Below, piece by piece: positions 17,428-26,711 of a DNA stretch of 64,000 nt. The position numbers and the translations under genes are program-made. The notes beneath the pieces are model-generated. The model had not been told where the DNA came from. It did no database searches and saw only the letters and a list, made by a program, of their open reading frames with translations. The DNA is from an uncultured bacterium (GTDB taxonomy: Bacteria > Cyanobacteriota > Vampirovibrionia > Gastranaerophilales > Gastranaerophilaceae), in NCBI GenBank assembly GCA_949300515.1, contig CASGEP010000005.1:1-64000 (forward strand), read 5' to 3'. Numbering within the stretch: position 1 is the first letter of the stretch; the number at the start of each line of letters is the position of its first letter.

Positions 17428-20400
17428 TTGCAGCCTTTTTCAGAAAACTGCCGACAAGCCTTACAAAGCCTTCCTGCTCAAATTTGTCTTTTTGTACATA
17501 TGCCTGTGTGCCGGCTTCTTTAAACGCTCTGCCCCATTTTGACTCGGGAAGGGAAGTAAGCACAATGATGGGAACGGTTGCCCAGCGGCTTTCTTTTCTT
17601 ATGTGTTTTACAAACTCGAGTCCGCTCATTTTGGGCATTTCATTGTCTGTTATAATTAAGTCAAAATGCTCGTTTTGCATTTTTATAAGCGCATCGGGCG
17701 CATTTGTTGCTATTTGGACACGGTAGCCGTAGCTTTGAAGGATGTTTTTCTGCAGTGTTCTTGTTGTGAGAGAGTCATCTACAACAAGTATTTTGTGGGC
17801 ATAATTTTCCTTCATTCTTATGGCTTTATTTGAAGCCGTTATTTTTGTTATTTTCTTTGGCAGAGTGGTGGAGAATATGTCGCCGACATTTAAAATGAGG
17901 CATATTTCCCCGTTTGCAAGCGTTGTTATGCCCGAGATATTTTTTACTTTAAACAGCGGCGCCTCAAGCCTTTTGTGCAAAACTTCCTGATCGCAGACGA
18001 GTTTTTCAACAATTATCCCTATTGTGGAATTTTCCGATTTTACAATCATAAGAGTATACTTGTTTGCCTGTCTTGGTACGTTTTCAAGCTCGAGAATCTG
18101 CGAGAGCGTGTAAATCGGAATTACGTCGTTATTGTGTACGTAGTAGTTTTTGCCGTCGCGCTCAAAAACATCTGTCGTATCAACCCGAAGCACCGTTTTT
18201 ATTGATGAAGTGGGTATTGCATAAAGCTGGTTTTGTTCGGATACGATAAATGTTTTAATTGTAGCCATTGTCGCGGGAAGCTCTATTGTGACGACCGTAC
18301 CTTTTTGAAATTCGCTGTATATGTCCACCCTGCCGTTCAGCTGCGAGATTTTCGTGTGGACAATGTCAAGTCCCAGACCTCTGCCTGAAAGCTCGGTAAC
18401 GGCATCACCCGTTGTAAAACCGGGGTAGAAAACTATATTTATAAGGTGTTCTTCGTCAATGCCGTCTATTTCTTCCTGAGTTAAAAGACCTTTTTCAAGG
18501 GCTTTTTGCTTTATTTTTTCAACGTCAAGCCCCCTGCCGTCGTCTGTTATGTTAATTACAATCTTGTTTTCAAGGTGTTTTGCACTTATTGATATTTTGC
18601 CGACAGGGTTTTTGCCCGTTTCTTTGCGTTCCGAGGGAAGTTCTATGCCATGGTCGATAGAATTTCTTAAAATGTGTATGAGCGGGATTTTAATTTCTTC
18701 AATAATTTTTTTATCTGCCGCAACATCCGAGCCTTCGGTTATAAATTCTATCTGTTTGCCTTTGTCTTTGGCTATATTGTGCACCATACGCGGAAAAAGG
18801 TGAAATATTGTAGACAGGGGCAAAATGCGCATGTTTTTTACCATGCCCTCAATTTCCGTTGTTGCGCTGTTGAGCTTTGAGTCGTTTTCCTGCATTTGCT
18901 TGAAAAGGTCCGTGGTTTCTTTTACCAGATGAACCATCCTCTCGGCGTGGTAGTTCTGCAGAACCATAAGCTGTTTGTTAAAAGCGGAAATTGCCCTCGG
19001 GTCGAGAGCCACGCCTAAAGTAGAGTTTGCAACGTATTTTCTGTCGAAATATTTTATGTAGTAACCCATTTTATTAAAGCTTTTTTGCCACTCAAGAAGT
19101 TCGTTTTGGATATTTTTTGCAACGTTTAAATGTTCGTTTGTTTTAATTCTTGTAATAATAAGGTCGCCTATTTGATTTACAAGTTTATCAAGCTTAAAAG
19201 AGTCGATTCTGAGCGTTTTTATGTCGCTTGTATCAATCGCGCTCATCCAGTCCTGAGTGCTTTTTTCCGTCTTTTGGGGGCTTTGTTTCGGTTTCGGTCT
19301 TGCGATGTTTAATTTTGACATCTGCTCAACTATTGTTATTTTTTGCAGCAGAAGTTCTATTTCAAATTTTCTCTCCTCGGGCTTTATTCCGTCGGGTTCA
19401 AAGATTTTTCTTGTGTTTTCGCAAATCTCTTTTATGGCTTCAAGAGTGTCTGTTTCAAGGTTTTTGGAGTTTGTTTGATACAGATTTAAAATTCTTAAAA
19501 CGGATTCAAATATTTTTTTGATTTCAAGATTTCTTACTTTTGTGAGCACCTGAGTCAAAAGCTCTTTTATATCGGGTAAAAATTCCAAATTAATCTCAAG
19601 AAGGCTGAGTTTTTCATATATTCTGTCGATTAAGTCCGCTATTATTTCTTTGTCGCTTGCTTTATTTTGTTTTATCGCATCTTCGGCATCGCTCGATAAA
19701 AGTTCGTTTGCGATTTCAAAATAATTTTGGGTGCCCACGCCCCTTTCTTTGCAATAGTTTGTGAAAAATTCCTCTATTGCATCGACTTTTGAGTTTAACT
19801 CAAGAATTTCATTCTCGCTTATTTTTTTTGTATTAAGGGCGGAAACGTATCTTCCCATCTCGCCGATAAGCTTTTCAAGAGGCTCTATGTCAAGCTCCCT
19901 TGCTATTATGTTAAGCTCGGCAAGGGGTGCTTTTATTATGCCTATTTCGCCAAAACTGTCGCTTTGTCTTGCTGAGGAGAAAATGTATATTATCTGCACA
20001 ATAAGTTCCTCAATTTTATTGAGTTTTGAGAGCAGTTTTTTTGTACTTTCGCTGCAGTTATAATGTGCTTCAGGTTTTACTTCCCGATTTTCATCCGCAA
20101 GGGCAATTTTATCTAATTTTTCTAAAAACTCTTTAGTATCGTCCGTAATGTATTCTTTTTTGTTTTCGACCGTTTTGTTTATCAAAATCTGAATGTGTGA
20201 AAGCGCTTCGGATATTGTATCCGTTACATCATCCAAAGCTTCAGCTCTGCCTTCTTTTATTAAACCCAGAACATCTTCAATTTTGTGGGCGACATTTTGT
20301 ATATTGCTAAAACCCAGCATTCTTGCGGAGCCTTTAAGGCTGTGGATATCTCTTGCCAGACGGATAACTATATCAAGGTTTTTCGGGTCTTTTTCGAGCG

Positions 20401-20494
20401 CAAAAAGGTTTTTATCCATGGATTGCAGAATTTCTCCGCTCTCCTGCTGGAAGATATTCAGTATTTCATCCAGTTCATCATCCAGAAAATCCAT
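17417..20494 (-). CDS. Hybrid chemotaxis kinase CheA (HPt-kinase-CheW-REC)
   Basis: The 1025-residue protein has, in order: an HPt domain with phospho-acceptor His51 (DIHSLKGSARML); a long helical region (about 130-410); a CheA dimerisation helix pair; an ATPase domain with N-box HILRNSIDHGIELPSERK (near 606), DDGRGLD and GRGLGLDIV; a CheW-like domain (about 746-885); and a C-terminal receiver (about 898-1020) with VVDDS and the phospho-acceptor Asp near 948 in ITDNEMP. A receiver fused to CheA is typical of Pil-Chp and cyanobacterial Pix/Hmp systems rather than E. coli-type CheA. It lies 12 bases after the MCP gene. Confidence 0.95.
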   Translation of the reverse strand: MDFLDDELDEILNIFQQESGEILQSMDKNLFALEKDPKNLDIVIRLARDIHSLKGSARMLGFSNIQNVAHKIEDVLGLIKEGRAEALDDVTDTISEALSHIQILINKTVENKKEYITDDTKEFLEKLDKIALADENREVKPEAHYNCSESTKKLLSKLNKIEELIVQIIYIFSSARQSDSFGEIGIIKAPLAELNIIARELDIEPLEKLIGEMGRYVSALNTKKISENEILELNSKVDAIEEFFTNYCKERGVGTQNYFEIANELLSSDAEDAIKQNKASDKEIIADLIDRIYEKLSLLEINLEFLPDIKELLTQVLTKVRNLEIKKIFESVLRILNLYQTNSKNLETDTLEAIKEICENTRKIFEPDGIKPEERKFEIELLLQKITIVEQMSKLNIARPKPKQSPQKTEKSTQDWMSAIDTSDIKTLRIDSFKLDKLVNQIGDLIITRIKTNEHLNVAKNIQNELLEWQKSFNKMGYYIKYFDRKYVANSTLGVALDPRAISAFNKQLMVLQNYHAERMVHLVKETTDLFKQMQENDSKLNSATTEIEGMVKNMRILPLSTIFHLFPRMVHNIAKDKGKQIEFITEGSDVAADKKIIEEIKIPLIHILRNSIDHGIELPSERKETGKNPVGKISISAKHLENKIVINITDDGRGLDVEKIKQKALEKGLLTQEEIDGIDEEHLINIVFYPGFTTGDAVTELSGRGLGLDIVHTKISQLNGRVDIYSEFQKGTVVTIELPATMATIKTFIVSEQNQLYAIPTSSIKTVLRVDTTDVFERDGKNYYVHNNDVIPIYTLSQILELENVPRQANKYTLMIVKSENSTIGIIVEKLVCDQEVLHKRLEAPLFKVKNISGITTLANGEICLILNVGDIFSTTLPKKITKITASNKAIRMKENYAHKILVVDDSLTTRTLQKNILQSYGYRVQIATNAPDALIKMQNEHFDLIITDNEMPKMSGLEFVKHIRKESRWATVPIIVLTSLPESKWGRAFKEAGTQAYVQKDKFEQEGFVRLVGSFLKKAANEG

Positions 20495-20506
20495 CTAGCG
20501 TGCCTA

Positions 20507-21559
20507 TTACTCCTCGTCTATATTTGATTTGAAAGTTTTTGAAAGAGTTTGTATATTCTCGATATTTTGGAAATTTTCTTCGGTTGTTTTGTAGTTATTT
20601 TCAAGCATAGAGTTTATTTCACCGAGAGCACTTTCCGTTGTTGCGGTATCTGTCGAGATTTTTTTGGAGGAGCCTGTCATATCGTTTATACCCTGAGAGA
20701 TTTCATTCATCAAAAGTATGAGCTGTTCAATATTAGAGCCGATATTGTGGGCAAGGTCAATTCCCGATTCGACTTCTTTTGTACCTTCTTCCGTTGCAAG
20801 TACGGTCGAGTTTGCACTCTGCTGGATGTTTGTTATCAGCGAGGTAATTTTTGATGTTGCCTGTTTGGACTCGTCGGCGAGTTTTCTGATTTCGCCCGCG
20901 ACAATTGCAAAGCCTTTGCCGTGTTCGCCCGCGCGCGCAGCTTCGACGGCAGCATTTAGGGCAAGCAAGTTTGTTTGTTCCGCAATATCTTCAACAAGAC
21001 CGATGGTTGAGGATATAGACTGGATATAGTCTGATAATTCAAGGATTAATTCGGCAATAGTTTGAATTTTATGCCTTATCGTAAACATTTTCTCAATATT
21101 TGCTTTAACCGCGTCGTACTCGGTATTTGTATAGTTAAGTGATTCTATCGCTTTTTCTTTTGTATTTGTGATTATTTCGTTTAAATCGCTGCTTTGATTT
21201 TTAAGATTTTCAACCAGAAGTTTTATGTTTGATAACTTTGCAAAAGTGAGATTTATGTTTTCTTTCTGGACGGATGTTGCACCTTCGATTTTTTTTGCGT
21301 TATCTATAGCATTTTCAAGGAGTAAATTAATCTCGCTCGCCGCTTTCTTTTTATAGAGTTTTTTTGTTGCTTCAAAAATTACAACCGTCAGGCAAAACAA
21401 AAGAACAAGCATCCCCGCGCTCAGCGCCCGCGACATTTCCGTAAATTCCACAACTATAAAGACAAACACGAAAATAATGAGTATAACAATTAAATCTATG
21501 GTTTGTTTTCTTGCAAAATGTTCGTTAATACCGTTCTTTTGTTTGATTTGTTTGGACAT
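20507..21559 (-). CDS. Methyl-accepting chemotaxis protein without a periplasmic sensor domain
   Basis: The 350-residue receptor has two membrane helices (about 21-38 and 46-62) joined by only a few residues, so no periplasmic ligand domain. The rest is a cytoplasmic coiled coil with the conserved signalling tip at about 192-230 ([18 protein letters not shown] then [15 protein letters not shown]). Input must come from the membrane, the cytoplasm or a partner. It heads the minus-strand operon with CheA, HD and TPR genes, and AAGGGGA precedes its ATG. No CheR or CheB methylation enzyme is seen in this window. Confidence 0.93.
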   Translation of the reverse strand: MSKQIKQKNGINEHFARKQTIDLIVILIIFVFVFIVVEFTEMSRALSAGMLVLLFCLTVVIFEATKKLYKKKAASEINLLLENAIDNAKKIEGATSVQKENINLTFAKLSNIKLLVENLKNQSSDLNEIITNTKEKAIESLNYTNTEYDAVKANIEKMFTIRHKIQTIAELILELSDYIQSISSTIGLVEDIAEQTNLLALNAAVEAARAGEHGKGFAIVAGEIRKLADESKQATSKITSLITNIQQSANSTVLATEEGTKEVESGIDLAHNIGSNIEQLILLMNEISQGINDMTGSSKKISTDTATTESALGEINSMLENNYKTTEENFQNIENIQTLSKTFKSNIDEE

Positions 21560-21624
21560 AAATCCCCTTTTTTGAAAAAATAATGTATAATTTATACGTT
21601 CAATTATATAAGATATTTAACCGT

Positions 21625-23016
21625 ATGGCAAAAAAAGTACTCATAATAGATGATAGCACAGATGAAGCAAATGCAATCGCGGAAATTTTTGAAAAATCCG
21701 GCTACAGCACCGTGCAGACAAGCGACACTTTCGGCGCGCTGGAGTTTGTGTATAAAGAGGCTCCGGACTTGATAATTCTGGACATTTTAATGCCCGATTT
21801 GGGCGGATATGAACTCTGCCGGATGATTAAGGCGGATGAAACGGCAAAAAATATCCCTGTCGTTATGTATTCAAAACTGGACAAAAACATAGACAGATTC
21901 TGGGCTTTTCGCTCCGGCGCAAATGCTTTTGTAAATAAGGGCGAACTTACATCGGAACTTGTGAAGGTGTGCGGCGAGGCAGTAGAAAATCTGCCTGTTT
22001 CGCTTGAAATAAAAGGAAAGCTTTTGAGTACAAAAACAAAGGTTAATGCGCGGGCGGATATTTCAAGTAAAGATGCACTTGTAAAAGACTTTGGTCTTAT
22101 TAAAGAGGTTGATGCCGATGCCGATGTGCTCGCGCTTAAGATACTCGGTACCATAAGCCGATATTTTAAGTATGACTGTGCCATGGTTTCATTTAAGGAT
22201 GCAAACAACGGCAGCACTTTGTTTTTTGATACAGGTTCTCTTTTGATGGATGAGAAAGTTTTTGATGAGATAAAGCAGACTGTTGCAATTAAAGACCCTA
22301 TTGCGGACGTTATTATGCAAAAAGAGGAAAAAACCCAAAGCGTTGTGGATTTGAGTGATTTTTTTGTCAAATATGAGTATGAAATAAGCGCCGAGTCAAA
22401 TCTTATAGGGTATTTATACCTTTATGCCATAAACAACCTGAACTCCCGCCAGCTAAAACTTATCGGCACGATAAAAGACCTTGTGGAGCACCTTATGCGC
22501 TTAAGGTACTTTAAAGTGTCGAAAAAGGACAATAAAAGCAGCGCTAACCCGAGGAAATTGTACACCCAGCTTGATTTTGACAGAATTTTAAGCTACGAGT
22601 GCGAATGGCACAAAAGAAACAGTGCACCCTTGTGCCTTGCATTTGTTGAGGTTGAGGCAATAGAGAATATTGAAAGTACTTACGGGAACCAGTATACGGA
22701 TTTATTGCTTGCAAAAATTTCAAACTTTTTAAGCAGCTGCCTGAGTGACGGGGATTTTATCTACAGAAACGACGAAAATATTTTTGTCATACTTATGACA
22801 AATTCCGACTATCAAGGCGCCCATCGCAAACTCGAGTATCTTGTGGAAAAAATAAAAGATAAATCAATCTCGCCCGGCGAAGATGAGAGAATAAGCGTAA
22901 AAGCGGCGGCTCTGGTTTTGGACGAGAAGTATAAAAATCACTATGAATACGTCGATGCGCTCTATGATGTATTAGAGCTTGCAAGACATTCAAAAGAGGA
23001 TATTGTGTTAAAGTAG
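21625..23016 (+). CDS. Receiver protein with degenerate GGDEF domain
   Basis: The 463-residue protein has an N-terminal receiver (about 3-120, with LIIDDS and phospho-acceptor Asp in ILDILMP), a middle region of GAF-like size (about 165-300), and a C-terminal diguanylate-cyclase-like fold (about 315-455). The active-site signature reads RNDENIF at about 381-387 in place of R-x-G-G-D-E-F, so cyclase activity is unlikely. The frame is open from 21583, but the ATG at 21625 (MAKKVLIIDD) fits receiver starts. It is divergent from the MCP-CheA operon and abuts the CheW gene. It is a plausible output regulator phosphorylated by CheA. Confidence 0.85.
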   Translation: MAKKVLIIDDSTDEANAIAEIFEKSGYSTVQTSDTFGALEFVYKEAPDLIILDILMPDLGGYELCRMIKADETAKNIPVVMYSKLDKNIDRFWAFRSGANAFVNKGELTSELVKVCGEAVENLPVSLEIKGKLLSTKTKVNARADISSKDALVKDFGLIKEVDADADVLALKILGTISRYFKYDCAMVSFKDANNGSTLFFDTGSLLMDEKVFDEIKQTVAIKDPIADVIMQKEEKTQSVVDLSDFFVKYEYEISAESNLIGYLYLYAINNLNSRQLKLIGTIKDLVEHLMRLRYFKVSKKDNKSSANPRKLYTQLDFDRILSYECEWHKRNSAPLCLAFVEVEAIENIESTYGNQYTDLLLAKISNFLSSCLSDGDFIYRNDENIFVILMTNSDYQGAHRKLEYLVEKIKDKSISPGEDERISVKAAALVLDEKYKNHYEYVDALYDVLELARHSKEDIVLK

Positions 23017-23022
23017 GTGTTT

Positions 23023-24063
23023 ATGAGTAATATGGAAAATCAAATTGTCGAAGCGGAGCAAAATGGCATTGTTGAAGCGCAAGAGGAAAAAATATACACG
23101 ATAGTAAGTATCTCGGATGACATTTATGCACTGGATGCAAAAAACGTGCTTGAAGTTTTAAAATTTGCCGAACTTTCACATCCTGAGAGGCTGCCTTCTC
23201 ACATTGCGGGGCTTTTTGAGTACGACGGCAAAATTATTAATGTTGCGGATATAAAATCTGTTTTAAACATTGAACCTACCCCTTACGATTTAAACTCCAT
23301 GATTGTAATTATCAAGGTCCAGGACGATATTTTCGCAATTATGGTTAACAAAGTAATTGATGTTAAAAGAATTGATACATCCATCCTGCAAAAAATTCCC
23401 TATAACACCGAGCATAATTTTATAGAATCGATTTTTGACTATAACGCTATGCAGTGCAACGTTTTAAACCTGCAATCTCTCGGATACTGGATTTTAAATA
23501 ATCGGGACACGGGCGAAGGAAAGAGCGGTTTTGATTTAATTCCAAAAGACGAACACTCGCTTGCGGTTTTGCGCAAGAGAAAACTTGAATACATAGAAAA
23601 AACAAACAAAAATCCCTATGCAATTTTATCCGATAAGGACGAGTTTGTGTCATTTAGCGTATGTGATAATAAATATTGCATAAAGATGAATGATATCAGG
23701 GGTTTTTATAAGCTGCAGGAAATAAAAATGATAAAAGTTCCCTGTACGCCCGAGTTTATTTTGGGGCTTGTGAATATAAAGGGTGATTTTATTTGTGTTG
23801 TGGATGTTAAAAGTTATTTTCATTCGCAGCACCCCCACTATAATCAGACGGGCACAATAATCGTGCTTAATTCGGATGAGTTTAAAATAGGCGTTCTGGC
23901 GGATACAATAGGCGACAATATTCAAATAAAACCCGATGAAATATTGACCTTAAAAAAGCAGGAGAGCAGAAACGAGCTTATGCAGTATGTAAAAGACGGC
24001 GAGATTTATTTAATAATAAACGTACCCGAAATGCTCGCAAATGATAAATTGTACGTCAGATAG
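23023..24063 (+). CDS. Double CheW-domain coupling protein
   Basis: The 346-residue protein has two CheW-like domains (about 20-165 and 205-342). The first shows YTIVSISDDIYALDAKNVLEVL-type features and the second VSFSVCDNKYCIKMNDIRG and VPCTPEFILGLVNIKGDF. CheW couples receptors to CheA; a tandem form may bridge the array or replace separate CheW/CheV proteins. The frame opens at GTG 23017, but ATG 23023 after TAGGTG is preferred. It follows the receiver gene directly, on the strand opposite the MCP-CheA operon. Confidence 0.88.
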   Translation: MSNMENQIVEAEQNGIVEAQEEKIYTIVSISDDIYALDAKNVLEVLKFAELSHPERLPSHIAGLFEYDGKIINVADIKSVLNIEPTPYDLNSMIVIIKVQDDIFAIMVNKVIDVKRIDTSILQKIPYNTEHNFIESIFDYNAMQCNVLNLQSLGYWILNNRDTGEGKSGFDLIPKDEHSLAVLRKRKLEYIEKTNKNPYAILSDKDEFVSFSVCDNKYCIKMNDIRGFYKLQEIKMIKVPCTPEFILGLVNIKGDFICVVDVKSYFHSQHPHYNQTGTIIVLNSDEFKIGVLADTIGDNIQIKPDEILTLKKQESRNELMQYVKDGEIYLIINVPEMLANDKLYVR

Positions 24064-24121
24064 TTTTTAGAGAGCGGATTTGGCGGACAAAAACAAGCGG
24101 TAAACGGCGCTAAAGAATGTA

Positions 24122-26029
24122 TCAGCAGTAAATTAAGTATTCTGCAAGTTTTTTGCTGCGAATTTTTAAAGAATTAAGCAGTTTTAAGTTGCTGTCCTCA
24201 AGATTTTTTATCTGCTCAAAGTCTTTTGCTTCTTTTATTTTTTTTAAATTTTCAAAATATCTGCTTGTGTATGAGCTGCAAAAAAACATGGTAAAAGGGT
24301 ATTTGGCGTATTTTTTTGTAAGTTCAAGAAGCAAATTTGTTATTTTTTGCTGAGTTTTTTCTGTCGAGCTGCTCAGAGTTTTTCTCATGGAAAATTCTTT
24401 TATAAGTTCCTGCTGATATTTTAAGGGAGTATTTGAAAATTCGCAGAGCTGAGTGTAGATATCCGCAGCTTTTTTAAATTCGTTTTTAATTTTATCTTGC
24501 CCGTAACCCGGGTGCTTTGCGGCTATTTCAGCCTTTTTGATATCGGGACACTCATTTAGCGCGCAATCAAGCCCGAGATTTTTAAATCCGTCGATTTGCG
24601 CACCGCCTCGGGATGAGTTTATGAGTGTGAGGTTTGCGTTTTCTTTTGCAAAATTTTCAAAGTGTTTTATAAAAATAGCATAACACGCCTGTGTGGGAAG
24701 GATTTCCCCGTTTTGTCCTTTTACGGCGTAAATTGTCGAGTTTAGTTTTTTCAGGTAATTTTTGGTATAGATATCAGCGTATTGTGTGTCTATATATTTT
24801 TGGGATATGAGTTTGCGTTTATAGTTTTCGTAGTCTTTTGCGACTATTTCGTATTTATTTGTTTCGGGATTTATAATACATTCTAAATCCTCGTAAGCAC
24901 TGCCTTTTGCATAGCAATTTCCGTCTTTAAAGGCGAGGTCTTGCCCGCAGAGTATTATTTTCTTAAATCCCATTGTTTTTGCGCTTGAGAGAGCAAGATA
25001 AGAAACGGTGCCTATTGTTTTGTTGTCTGAAATATTTATGTCTAAAACATTTGCAAGCCAGTCGTTTAAAAAATTGTCCCGCGAAAAATAGAGAAATTTG
25101 TTTTTTGTTTTTAAATTCCAGAGGTAAGAGTGCGAAAAGGGTTCAAATATTAAATTAATGTTTTCAAGATTTATGCCCTCTATCTGCGCGCTTGTGTCCA
25201 AAGACTCCGCGATACATAAAAAATCAGGCTCTATGGAGTTTTGGCATAAGAGCTTAAGGGAGGGACCGACCGCAAATAAAATAAATTTTTCCCTGTATTT
25301 TTTTATTGTTTCTATGTTTTCGCGAAGCGAAGGACCCGCGGAAGCAATAAGTGCGGTTTTATCTTTGTAAATATCTTTTAGCGACGATACAAGCGGAGCG
25401 TTTATAATTTTTTCCGTATTTGCAAGAGTGTTTATTGTGGCTATTGCCCCGAGTTTATTAATAGTGTTTATGTTTGCCTGTTTTTCGCCCCTTGTCTTTT
25501 CGACAAATCCGGCGGTTTTATATATTTCATTTTTATACAGACTCAGGTAGGACGATAAAAAAGATATGGTGATTTTTGTATCTTTATCTGCAAGTATATC
25601 GAGCATTTTAAGCAGTTTATCGGGGTTATTTGTTAAAAATACGTTTGGTTTTTTAAGATTTTCTTCAAACTCCACTATCTCAAAAACAATTCTTAAAAGT
25701 TCAATATCAGGTTCAAAAATTATAACCGTGCCGTTTGACTTTGAAATAAATTCATCCGCAAGATAGCCGAGCCCGAGTCCCCAGACTATTCTAACGGTGT
25801 TTTTTTCCGAAATATCCTGAATTTTATCCGCGATTTTTTGTGCTTCTTCCTGCGCCCCCGCAAGCGAGTGCAGGGGTATTGAGTTTTTTAAAAGATTATA
25901 CTCGCCGTTTTTGTTTTGTATAAGTTCAAAAGTTGATTTTGTTTTATTTATCCTTAAAATTTCATCCGCAAGCACTCTGTCATACTTTTTGAGTGCATCG
26001 ATATTTGCATTTAGTACTTTATTTTCCAT
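24122..26029 (-). CDS. Maf-type (DUF115) motility accessory protein
   Basis: The 635-residue protein has a central DUF115/MptE-like domain with SAGPSL at 230-235, followed by FILFAVGPSLKLL and, further on, KTMGFKKIILCGQDLAF. Family members (Maf) attach nonulosonic sugars such as pseudaminic or legionaminic acid to flagellin, and others are pterin pyrophosphokinases. Flagellar and chemosensory neighbours favour the Maf role. The open frame runs up to 26563 but overlaps the divergent gene; ATG 26027-26029 (MENKVLNANI) is chosen although no clear ribosome site precedes it. Confidence 0.82.
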   Translation of the reverse strand: MENKVLNANIDALKKYDRVLADEILRINKTKSTFELIQNKNGEYNLLKNSIPLHSLAGAQEEAQKIADKIQDISEKNTVRIVWGLGLGYLADEFISKSNGTVIIFEPDIELLRIVFEIVEFEENLKKPNVFLTNNPDKLLKMLDILADKDTKITISFLSSYLSLYKNEIYKTAGFVEKTRGEKQANINTINKLGAIATINTLANTEKIINAPLVSSLKDIYKDKTALIASAGPSLRENIETIKKYREKFILFAVGPSLKLLCQNSIEPDFLCIAESLDTSAQIEGINLENINLIFEPFSHSYLWNLKTKNKFLYFSRDNFLNDWLANVLDINISDNKTIGTVSYLALSSAKTMGFKKIILCGQDLAFKDGNCYAKGSAYEDLECIINPETNKYEIVAKDYENYKRKLISQKYIDTQYADIYTKNYLKKLNSTIYAVKGQNGEILPTQACYAIFIKHFENFAKENANLTLINSSRGGAQIDGFKNLGLDCALNECPDIKKAEIAAKHPGYGQDKIKNEFKKAADIYTQLCEFSNTPLKYQQELIKEFSMRKTLSSSTEKTQQKITNLLLELTKKYAKYPFTMFFCSSYTSRYFENLKKIKEAKDFEQIKNLEDSNLKLLNSLKIRSKKLAEYLIYC

Positions 26030-26059
26030 AACTGTTATGTTAACATTAAGGGGGTAGAT

Positions 26060-26674
26060 ATGGCAAATTTTGCAGTATTTAAAAAAGCATTTTTCACTTT
26101 TGCACTGATTTTTGCGGTGTTTATTTCCGTTCCCTTTGCTTTTGCTCAGGACGAAACCGCGCAGGCGCAAAGTGAAAATCAAAAATACGCGCAGATTTAC
26201 AACGATTTGCCCGAGGCTGATTTCAGTTATATTTTTAACCTTGACCCCTATCAAACCGAGGAGTATACAAAATATATGTATGCGCCCTATCCGCTTTTTA
26301 GAACAGCCATACGCTTTGTTTTTAAAAACACGGTTATTGAGCCTGGGTATTACCTTTTGACTCCGAGGGAAAAAAACGGAAAATGGTATGTGCTTTTTAA
26401 AACAAACGGAAAAGTGCAGCATATTGTGCCCGTTTATCAAAAGGAGCTTGTTGACCCTATGTTTTATAAAATGTATGTGCCCGAAAGAAAGCTTACGTTG
26501 TGGCAGAATATTTGTAAAAAATCGAGCGATACCATGGGCAGGCTTTTTAAAAAACAAACACAAAGGACCCCCGCGCCAAAATCGTATATTGATGTAAATG
26601 AATTAGGTACGGATTTTTGGCAGGTTGTACTTTATTACGGTGAAAGTAAATATTGTATGATTTTTATGAGATAA
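26060..26674 (+). CDS. Exported protein of unknown function
   Basis: The 204-residue protein has a signal peptide (about 1-30, ending PFAFAQDE). The mature part contains aromatic-rich short repeats of the type PYPLFRTAIRFVFKN and GYYLLTPREKNGKWYVLFK, suggesting a small beta domain. No family is recognised. AAGGGGG precedes the ATG. It is divergent from the Maf gene (30 bases) and 37 bases ahead of another exported protein, with which it may form an operon. Confidence 0.7.
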   Translation: MANFAVFKKAFFTFALIFAVFISVPFAFAQDETAQAQSENQKYAQIYNDLPEADFSYIFNLDPYQTEEYTKYMYAPYPLFRTAIRFVFKNTVIEPGYYLLTPREKNGKWYVLFKTNGKVQHIVPVYQKELVDPMFYKMYVPERKLTLWQNICKKSSDTMGRLFKKQTQRTPAPKSYIDVNELGTDFWQVVLYYGESKYCMIFMR

Positions 26675-26711
26675 TTGGTAATAATCCCTTTTTAAGCTAG
26701 AGGAAAGTAAG

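Noticed and set aside
21571-21600. Promoter TTGAAA...TATAAT before the receiver gene
   Set aside because: The spacing is only 8 bases, and no alternative pairing of boxes fits.
26030-26563. N-terminal extension of the Maf-type protein to 813 residues
   Set aside because: It is antisense to a gene with signal peptide and ribosome site and its sequence is low-quality (His/Phe/Lys rich).
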